Positions 56,751 through 64,000 of a stretch of 64,000 bases of DNA are shown piece by piece. The notes under the pieces are model-generated. The model was not told the DNA's origin and ran no database searches. It saw nothing but the letters and a program-made list of their open reading frames with translations. The stretch's first letter is position 1, and each line of letters opens with the position of its first letter. The stretch is from Trebonia sp963836195. GTDB lineage: Bacteria > Actinomycetota > Actinomycetes > Streptosporangiales > Streptosporangiaceae. The DNA lies in the NCBI GenBank assembly GCA_963836195.1, contig CAWIIX010000025.1, positions 134,948-198,947 on the forward strand, in the 5' to 3' direction. The position numbers and the translations under genes are program-made.

Positions 56751-58385
56751 TTAGTACACGCAGGGTATTCCGTACTTGGCGTTGGCGGCGACGGTGACCG
56801 CGCCGCCGGCCGCGCCGTTGTTGGCCGGCGGACGAGGACGAGGGGGTCGGCGACGGGGTTGACGACGACGTCGGGGTGAGGGTGGCCGGCACCACGGTCG
56901 ACCCGGTGCCGAGCAGCACCTCCACGTGCTCGGCGGGCAGCGACGCGAGCGCCTTGGCGGTGGCGCCGAAGTCGGTCGCGATCTTGGCCGCGTTGGCGGA
57001 CGCGCCCGCGCCGTAGAACACCTCGGTGCCGGTCTCGACCGTCGCGACTGCGCCGACGCGTCGGCGACGGCCCCGCCTTGTAGCCGAGCGCGACCAGCGC
57101 GCTGGGACACGCTGCCGGCCAGGCCCGCCGTGGACCCGCCGTTGTAGACGTCCACCGTGACCGTCGACGCGGCCGGGATCGGCGCCGCCTTCTTCGTCGG
57201 CTCGCTGCGCTTGGCCGGCGTCTTCGCCGCCGGGGGCGGGTTGAACGCCTTGTTCACGACCTGCTGGATGTAGCTGACGTCGATCGTCGTTGACGTCCTG
57301 CATCGAGCCGTTGAGGTTGATGTCGGCGTAGCCGACGATCGGCAGCGTGTAGAACTTCAGGTTGCTGCCGTTGAGCGCGCTCATGTTGGTGGCGAAGTCG
57401 AACAGGTTGAAGCTCGTTGTTGACGACGAGCCACTGCTTGGCGTCGCCGAGCAGGGCGTCGAGCTGGCCGATGTCGCTGAACGCGTTCTCGTGCTTGAGC
57501 TGCCAGATCACGTAGTCGATGACCGCCTGCTGCCGGTGGGTGCGGCTCAGGTCGGTGTCGGGCAGGCTGTCGCGGTCCCGGACGAACGCGAGCGCCTGGT
57601 CGGCCGCCAGGTGCAGGTACTGGGGGCCGCCCTTCTTCAGGTTGTAGCCGTCCGCCACCGCGTCCCAGCCGGAGTTGATCTGGCCGAGGTCGTACAGGTT
57701 GGCGTCGGCGGTGCCGTTCACCGTCGTCGGCGTGACGCACACCTCGATGCCGCCGAAGTCCTGGGCCAGGTAGAAGAACCCGGCCAGGTTCGATCACCAC
57801 GTAGTTGTCGATGTGCACGCCGGTGACCGACTGAACCGTGTCGATCTCGGCCTGCTGGCCGGCCTGGTTGGCCTTCAGGTAGCGCTCGTTGGAGCTCATG
57901 GACGAGCCGTAGGTCGAGTCCAGCGAGGTGACGTAGGCGAAGTAGTAGGCCTGGTCGATCTTCCCGGTGGTGATGCCGTTGTAGTACGCCTTGGGGTAGG
58001 TGACCAGGTCGTCGCGCGGGATCGAGAAGCCGACCGCCTTCTGCCCGCCCGCGAAGATGTGCACCAGGATCAGCGTGTCGGTGTCCTCGGCGCTGACCGT
58101 CTGGTCCTCGCACGAGGCCACGCTGCCCGCGTGCATCGCGACCAGCAGGCTCTCGGACAGGCACTGCCCCTGAAGTTGGTGCGGCTCTCCAGCCCATCAC
58201 CAGGATGTTCATCGCGCCGACGGAACGAGCTGCCGCCGATCGTGATCCCGTCACCCGAATGCGTCGAAGGCCGCAACCGTCTTGTGCGCGAAGCCGGCCA
58301 CGATCACCAGCACGGCGGCGAGCAGGCAGCTCACCGTGTAGATCACCTTGCCGGCGATCATCCGCCCGACTCGCGCCGAGAACAT
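56751..58385 (-). CDS. LCP cell-wall ligase with LytR_C domain, copy 2 (frame broken)
   Basis: ATG at 58385 follows AGGAGGAG. The N-terminal helix VIYTVSCLLAAVLVIVAGFA is followed by MNILVMGLESRTNFRG, LILVHIFAGGQKAVGFSIPRDD, TVQSVTGVHIDNYV, FVRDRDSLPDTDLSRTHRQQ, and a LytR_C domain with VTVDVYNGGSTAGLAGSVSQR and VEVLLGTGSTVVPATLTP, ending NAKYGIPCVY. At least six frame breaks occur (near 58250, 58170, 57790, 57415, 57290, 57060 and 56830). About 540 residues after repair. Function as for copy 1. Confidence 0.84.
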
Positions 58386-58451
58386 GGCTGCTCCTCCTGG
58401 GGAGGTCAGAAAACGCAGCTGGAACAGTAACCCACAAGATATGAACATATG

Positions 58452-60026
58452 TCAGTAAACGCAGGGTATTCCGAACTTGGCGTTCGGGGTGACGGTTACG
58501 GCGTTGCCCGCCGCGCCGTTGTTCCCGGCAGTGGCGCCGGCCGAGGGCGTCGCGGCCGGGCTGGCGGCCGGCGCCAGGCCGGCCGGCACGATCGCGGACC
58601 CGCGGCCGAGCAGGACCTCGACGTGCCCGGCGGGCAGCGAGCCGAGCGCGGTGGCGGTCACGCCGAAGTAGCCGGCGATCCGGGCGGCGTTGGCCGAGGC
58701 GCCCGCGCCGTAGAACACCTCGGTCGCGGTCTCGACGGTCTGCGACTGCGCGGACGCGTCGGTGACGGCGCCGGCCCGGTAGCCCTTCGCGACCAGCGCC
58801 GCCGATACGTGGCCGGCCAGCCCGGCGGTGCTGCCGCCGTTGTAGACGTCGACCGTGACGGTCGAGGCGGCCGGGATCGGGGCGGCCTTCTTGGCCGGCT
58901 TCGAGGCGGCGGACGACGGCGCCGGGGCGGTGAACTTCGCCTTGATGGCCGCCTGGATCGCGGGGATGTCGATCTGGTTGGCGTCCTGGCCGTCGACGGT
59001 CTCGTAGCCCACGATCGGCGCGGTGTAGAACTTCAGGTTCTCGCCGCTCAGCGCGTGCATCTGGGTGGAGAAGTCGAGCAGGTTCCAGCTCGAGTCGGTG
59101 ATGAGGTACTTGTCGGCGGTGCTGAGCAGGCTGGTGAGCTGGCCGACGTCGGTCAGGACGCCCCCGGTCTTCAGCTTCCAGATCACGTAGTCGAGGACCG
59201 CCTGCTGGCGGTGGGTGCGGTCCAGGTCGCCGTTGGGCAGGTTGTCCCGCTCCCGGACGAACGCCAGCGCCTGGTCGGCCGCCAGGTGCAGGTAGCGAGC
59301 CGCTAGGTGGTCGGCACGCGTTGAAGCCGGAGTTCGCGTCGTGCAGGTTCGTGCCCGGGCCGTCGGCCCGTCCCACGAGTTCACGCAGACCTCGACGCCG
59401 CCGAACGACTGGGCCAGGTAGAAGAACCCGGCCAGGTTCACCTCGGCGAAGTGGTCGATCTTCTGGTCGGTCACCGCCTCGACCGTGTCGATGGTGGCCT
59501 TCTGCCCGGCCTCGTTGGCCAGGAAGTAGCGCTGGGACCGGCTCATGGACGCGTTCACGGTCTGGTTCAGCGACTGCGCGTAGGCCAGGCCGTAGGCCTG
59601 GTCGATCTTCCCCTGCGACTGGCCGTCGTACGGCTGCGGGAACGTGACCCAGTCGTCGCGCGGGATCGAGAAGCCGACCGCCCGCTGGCCGCCGGCGAAG
59701 ATGTGGATCAGGATCAGCGTGTTCGTGTCCTGGCCGCCGACGCCCTCGTTGTTGACGCCGTAGACGCTGCCCGCGTGCATCGCGGTCAGCAGCGCGGACG
59801 AAAGCGTGTTCCCCTGGTAGTCGGTCCGGCTCTCGAGACCCATCAGCAGGATGTTCATCGCGCCGGTCTGCGCGCCCCCGGAGATCGCGTTGGAGCTGGC
59901 CAGCCCGGTGACCAGGCCGTCGACCTTGTGGGCGTAGCCGGACACCACCAGCAGCACGGCCGCGACCAGGCAACTCGCCGCGTACCCGACCTTGCCCGCG
60001 ATCGTCGCGCCGCGCATGCCGAGCAA
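58452..60026 (-). CDS. LCP cell-wall ligase with LytR_C domain, copy 3
   Basis: 524 residues, nearly intact. The start TTG at 60026 lies seven bases after GGAGGA; ATG at 60017 is less well spaced. Membrane helix VGYAASCLVAAVLLVVSGYA, LCP core MNILLMGLESRTDYQG, AVGFSIPRDDWVTFP, FVRERDNLPNGDLDRTHRQQ, and LytR_C with VTVDVYNGGSTAGLAGHVSAAL and HVEVLLGRGSAIVPAG, ending NAKFGIPCVY. Two compensating frame changes near 59310-59375 garble the region after FGGVEVCVNSWDG, expected to read GTNLHDANSGFN. It diverges from the next membrane protein. Confidence 0.9.
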   Translation of the reverse strand: MLGMRGATIAGKVGYAASCLVAAVLLVVSGYAHKVDGLVTGLASSNAISGGAQTGAMNILLMGLESRTDYQGNTLSSALLTAMHAGSVYGVNNEGVGGQDTNTLILIHIFAGGQRAVGFSIPRDDWVTFPQPYDGQSQGKIDQAYGLAYAQSLNQTVNASMSRSQRYFLANEAGQKATIDTVEAVTDQKIDHFAEVNLAGFFYLAQSFGGVEVCVNSWDGPTARARTCTTRTPASTRADHLAARYLHLAADQALAFVRERDNLPNGDLDRTHRQQAVLDYVIWKLKTGGVLTDVGQLTSLLSTADKYLITDSSWNLLDFSTQMHALSGENLKFYTAPIVGYETVDGQDANQIDIPAIQAAIKAKFTAPAPSSAASKPAKKAAPIPAASTVTVDVYNGGSTAGLAGHVSAALVAKGYRAGAVTDASAQSQTVETATEVFYGAGASANAARIAGYFGVTATALGSLPAGHVEVLLGRGSAIVPAGLAPAASPAATPSAGATAGNNGAAGNAVTVTPNAKFGIPCVY

Positions 60027-60212
60027 TCTGGTCTCCTCCGGCCGAATCTGTTCACCGTTGCGGCGAGGCTACCCGGTGCCGGACGGTCCTTACACTGGTG
60101 TGAATACTACCTGGTCAGATGGTACGCACAGCGGAACGTAATGGCGTCGACGCGCAGGCGGACGCCCCGGCTTGAGGGAAACTTAGGAAACGATGTATTA
60201 CCCTCTCCAGCA

Positions 60213-61345
60213 ATGACCACTCAACCTGGGTGGGAGCCCCGACCCGGCCCCACGCGAGGCGAGCCCGCCCGGCGAGCGCCCAGGGGGGCGGCCGGCGGCT
60301 GGCCCGACGATCCCGCGCGCCGCCGCGCCGCCGGCCCGCCCGGCTCCGGTCGGCCCGACCCGCGCCCGCGCGATCCGCGCGACCCCCGGCCGCGCGACGC
60401 GCGGCGGATCAGCGATGCGGCGCGATCCGCGCAACGGGCCAGGCTGGGGCGGGCCCGACGACCGGGGAGAGGCGGTCCCCGGCCGCCGCGGGCGCCCAGG
60501 GAACGCCCGGGCGACGGCGCGTCCGGGGGACCCGGAGGTCGCCGTTGCGCTTGATCGGCGCCATGTCGACCAGGAACGCCGTGCTGGCGCTGGTCGCCGG
60601 GACCTTGATCGGGATCGTCGCCACGCTGGTGGCCGGCAGCGAGCCCGGGTTCCTGCTCAGCCTGTTCATCATCGTCGGCGCGGTCGTCGCGACGCTTGGC
60701 GTCCGGCCCGGCGCCGTCTACCTGTTCTTCCCGCTGCCCGGCCTTCGCCTTCTTCGCCGGGGCGGTGATAACCGGCAAGATCCATGACAGCAGCCTCTCG
60801 TCGTCGACGGCGGGGCTGGCGGCGGGCTTCACGCAGTGGATCGCCGGCATCTTCTTCCCGATGTGCGCGGCCACGATCCTGGTCCTGGTCATCGGCGGCG
60901 CCCGCTGGCTGCTCGCCCGCCAGCTCGTCGGCGGCCAGTTCCCGATGTCGGAGGACCGCCCGGGGACCTCCCGCGGCCGCGGCCGCGGCCGCGCCCCCGG
61001 TCCCGCCGGACGTCGACCCGTGGGCCGACCCGCAGACGGCCAGGAACCGGCCCGGCCAGCGTCCGGGCAGCGCCCCGTGGCCCGGCCCCGACGGCGCCCG
61101 GCCCGCTCGCCCGGCCCGCGACGACCGCGACCCGTGGAACGATCCCCGGCCCTCGGCCGATCCGCGCGCCGACGGCGCCGACCGCCGCCCGCCGAACCGG
61201 AACGTCCCGCCCGCCGCCCCGCAGCCCGCGTTCCGTCCCCGCCCGGCCAACCCGGCGGGCCCGGCCCGGCGACCCGCGCGCCCAGCGTCCGCCCGCCCCG
61301 CCGCGCCCCGCCCGGCCGCCGCGGGACCCCTGGGACCAGCGCTAG
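60213..61345 (+). CDS. Multi-helix membrane protein with disordered tails, DUF6542-like (frame broken)
   Basis: Begins MTTQPGWEPRPGPTRGEPAR, a long Arg/Pro/Gly-rich region. After frame changes come helices NAVLALVAGTLIGIVATLVAG, LLSLFIIVGAVVATLGVRPG, LPAFAFFAGAVITGKIHDSS and WIAGIFFPMCAATILVLVIGG, followed by QLVGGQFPM and a second Arg/Pro-rich tail ending RPPRDPWDQR at the stop 61345. The layout resembles DUF6542 proteins. Breaks lie near 60430, 60740 and 60965. Its stop overlaps the convergent pcrA stop. Function unknown. Confidence 0.65.
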
Positions 61346-63618
61346 AGCTTTTCCAGCGGCGCGTACCGCAGCACCAGGTGCTTCACCCCGTAGTCGCCGC
61401 CGAAGTCGATCTTCGCCTCGGCCGAGTCGCCGTAGCCGTCGGCCGAGACCACGGTGCCGAGGCCGAACTTGTCGTGGTTCACCCGGTCCCCCGCCGTCAG
61501 CGCCGGGACGGCGCGGTTGCCGACCGCGTTGACGCCCGGCCGGGACGCCAGCCGCGCCGACGCGGGCGTCGAGGCGGCGGCCACGGCGGCGGCGTCGCGC
61601 TTCCACTCGATCAGCGACGCCGGGATCTCCGACAGGAACCGGGACGGCGAGTGGAACGCCGGGCGGCCGTACCAGTTCCGCGACACGGCCCTGGTCAGGT
61701 ACAGCCGCTGCTCCGCGCGGGTGATCCCGACGTAGGCGAGCCGCCGCTCCTCCTCGAGCTCCCGGGGGTCGGTCAGCGCCCGCTGGTGCGGAAAGACCTC
61801 CTCCTCCATGCCGGTGAGGAAGACCACGGGGAACTCGAGCCCCTTGGCGGTGTGCAGCGTCATCAGCGTCACCATGCCGCCGTGGTTCTCGCCGTCCGGG
61901 ATCTGGTCGGCGTCGGCGACCAGCGCGACCCGCTCGAGGAAGTCCGCCAGCGTGCCGTCGGGGGTCGTGCCGTCGAACTCGCGGGCGACCGAGACCATTT
62001 CCTGCAGGTTCTCCACCCGGGTCACGTCCTGCAGGTCCTCGGAGGTCTCGAGCGACGCCTGGTACCCGGTCCGGTCGAGCACCGCCTCGACCAGCTCGGC
62101 CACCGGGCCGCCGGTCGCGGCCTGCTCGCGCAGGTCGTCGACGAGCGCGTTGAACCCGGCGATGGCCGACGCCGACCGGGCCGCCAGGGCCGGAACCTCG
62201 CGACGGCGTCCGCAGCGCCTGCGGCGAACGACGATCCGCTCCCGGGACGCGTACCCGGCGACGTACTCCTCGGCCCGGTCGCCGATGCCGCGCTTGGGCA
62301 CGTTCAGCACCCGGCGCAGCGACACCTCGTCGGCCGGGTTGGCGATCAGCCGCAGGTAGGCGAGGAGGTCGCGGACCTCGCGCCGCTCGTAGAACCGGAC
62401 GCCGCCGACCACCCGGTACGGCAGCCCGACCCGGATGAAGATTTCCTCGAAGACACGGGACTGCGCGTTCGTCCGGTAGAAGACCGCGACCTGGCCGGGG
62501 GTCGCCAGGCCCTCGTCGCTCAGCCGGTCGACCTCCTCGGCGACGAACGCCGCCTCGTCGTGCTCGTTGTTCGCCACGTAGCCGATGATCGGCGGGCCGT
62601 CGCCGGCCTCGGACCAGAGGTTCTTCGGCTTGCGGCCCGAGTTCCTCGACACCACCGCGTTCGCCGCGGCGAGGATGTTCTGGGTGGAGCGGTAGTTCTG
62701 CTCGAGCAGGATCACGGTCGCGTTCGGGTAGTCCTGCTCGAACTCGGTGATGTTCCTGATCGTCGCGCCGCGGAACGCGTAGATCGACTGGTCCGCGTCG
62801 CCGACGACGCACAGCTCGGAGGGCCCCGGCCGGGTCGGGCTCAGTCGGCCCGCCAGAGCCCGCCGGTCCGTTCGAGAGCCGAAAAGAGAGGCCACCACCG
62901 GATACCAGCTCGCGGACCAGGACGTACTGCGCGTGGTTGGTGTCCTGGTACTCGTCCACGAGCACGTGCCGGAACCGGCGCCGGTAGGCGGCCGCGACGT
63001 CGGGGAAGGCCTGGAACAGGTTGACCGTGACCATGATCAGGTCGTCGAAGTCCATCGCGCCCGCCGCGACCAGGCGGCGCTGGTACTCCGCGTAGACCTC
63101 GGCCAGCGCCTTCTCCCGGGCGCGTGCGCGCCCGGGCGGCGTACGACTCGTAGTCCTCGAGCTCGTTCTTCAGGTTCGAGACCTGCGCCGCCATCGACTT
63201 CGGCGGGTACTGGCGGGCGTCGAGCTCGAGCTCGCGGCAGACGAGCGCCATCAGCCGCTGCGAGTCGGCCGAGTCGTAGATCGAGAAGCTCGACGGGTAG
63301 CCGAACCTGGCCGCCTCGCGGCGCAGGATCCGGACGCAGGCCGAGTGGAACGTCATCACCCACATCGCCCGGGCGCGGCGGTCGCCGACCAGCTGCGGCG
63401 ACCCGGCCCGCCATCTCGCCCGCCGCCTTGTTGGTGAACGTGATCGCGAGGATCTCGCCCGGCGACACGTCCCGCTCGGCCAGCAGGTAGGCGATCCGGT
63501 GGGTGAGCACCCGGGTCTTCCCCGAGCCGGCCCCGGCGACGATCAGCAGCGGTCCGCCGGCGTGGGTGACGGCGGCGCGCTGCTGCGGATTGAGGCCGTC
63601 GAGGAGGGTCGTGGTCAC
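61342..63618 (-). CDS. pcrA: ATP-dependent DNA helicase PcrA/UvrD (frame broken)
   Basis: Superfamily 1 3'-5' helicase for repair and replication-fork upkeep. Motif I VAGAGSGKTRVLTHRIAYLL, Ia ITFTNKAAGEM, MWVMTFHSACVRILRR, motif II VLVDEYQDTNHAQY, III VVGDADQSIYAFRGA, IV LLEQNYRSTQNIL, V TLMTLHTAKGLEFPVVF, VI RRLAYVGITRAEQRLYL and the Tudor-like end GDRVNHDKFGLGTVV are all present. Breaks are near 63405, 63125 and 62890, and three extra bases cluster at 62195-62245. GTG at 63618 begins VTTTLLDGLNPQQRAAV; an ATG at 63660 is in frame. Confidence 0.92.
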
Positions 63619-63796
63619 GGCTTCAAGCCTAGGCCGTGGCACCGACAAAGGAGCCGTCACCAGTCAGCCTGCAGACACCGAATATCACCGTTACCTGCAG
63701 TTTTTCATCATGAAATGTACCGATTTGGCCACGATCGAAGGCTGAATGCGCGGTATCGTGACCATGCCCTTACCCGTAACCGCAGGGGGTCATCCC

Positions 63797-64000
63797 ATGG
63801 GATCGCGCGGCCGATCCATACGGCTCAGAATTTACTTCCTGGTAGCCATCCCGCTGATCACGATGCTCGGCCTGTTCGGGTACGTGGCGTACACGTCCAT
63901 CACGAACTACCTGAACCTGGACCGGGCGCCGAACCTCATCAAGGCCACCGCCGAGCCGCTGACCAACTTCGTCAGCCTGCTGCAGGCCGAGCGCCGCGCG
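63797..64000 (+). CDS. Sensor histidine kinase N-terminus, nitrate/nitrite-sensing type (cut by window end)
   Basis: ATG at 63797 follows AGGGGG seven bases upstream. The 68 residues present read MGSRGRSIRLRIYFLVAIPL, a membrane helix continuing through ITMLGLFGYVAYTSI, then TNYLNLDRAPNLIKATAEPLTNFVSLLQAERR in pieces typical of NIT-domain kinases of Streptosporangiales. The kinase part is outside the window. The AT-richer gap 63619-63796 presumably holds its promoter. Confidence 0.7.
   Translation, partial: MGSRGRSIRLRIYFLVAIPLITMLGLFGYVAYTSITNYLNLDRAPNLIKATAEPLTNFVSLLQAERRA

Overview
The window comes from a very GC-rich actinomycete chromosome. Gene content and order (DUF6350 gene between purN and sucCD, ligA next to a MetE-like gene, AccD/AccE acyl-CoA carboxylase parts, LCP cell-wall ligases, a nitrate/nitrite-sensing type kinase after pcrA) fit Streptosporangiales or a close order; that placement is inference. 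Most of the window is housekeeping DNA, with two stretches that look accessory. I recognised no tRNA, rRNA, CRISPR array or insertion sequence.

Layout. 0.1-3.4 kb: purine genes purE and purK with a RodZ-like gene between them. 3.5-9.9 kb: NCS1 nucleobase permease with a structured leader, GtrA-like protein, a two-component system, an acyl-CoA carboxylase beta subunit and a PH-domain membrane protein. 10-14.2 kb: biotin ligase, AlaX-type editing protein, MFS exporter with a divergent MmyB-type regulator. 14.2-20 kb: PEP carboxylase, divergent from a propionyl/acetyl-CoA carboxylase beta gene, an NYN nuclease-like gene and the small carboxylase epsilon subunit. 20-24.6 kb: lactate 2-monooxygenase, ketopantoate-reductase-like protein and an MprAB-like two-component system. 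24.7-30.3 kb: a six-gene, closely coupled operon (histidine phosphatase, ComA-type phosphosulfolactate synthase, VOC protein, acyl-CoA/AMP ligase, membrane acyltransferase, anchored esterase). 30.4-39.4 kb: gatCAB, an orphan cytosine methyltransferase, a membrane protein, a hexapeptide-repeat protein, ligA and a MetE-like gene.

39.4-43.6 kb is an accessory insert: two tiny membrane proteins, a HutC-type GntR regulator, an MFS exporter, a 23-residue Tyr/His/Pro-rich peptide and a 2-oxoglutarate/Fe(II) oxygenase 19 bases after it. It has the composition of a minimal peptide natural-product (RiPP) cluster and is the best candidate for an undescribed system. 43.6-55.2 kb returns to core genes: mnmA, cysteine desulfurase, etfBA, folD-purH-purN, two membrane proteins and sucCD. 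55.3-60 kb holds three tandem LytR-CpsA-Psr genes, followed by a membrane protein, pcrA and the 5' end of a sensor kinase cut by the window edge.

The purine genes (purE, purK, purH, purN, folD, permease), the carboxylase and biotin genes (two beta subunits, epsilon, BirA, PEPC), and the glutamine/sulfur tRNA genes (gatCAB, mnmA, desulfurase) form coherent metabolic themes.

Caution: many conserved genes at 0.1-9.7 kb and 55.4-63.5 kb carry repeated single-base frame changes, with isolated ones elsewhere. Because they hit essential genes and the protein resumes in another frame, I read them as sequencing or assembly errors and annotate full gene extents across them.
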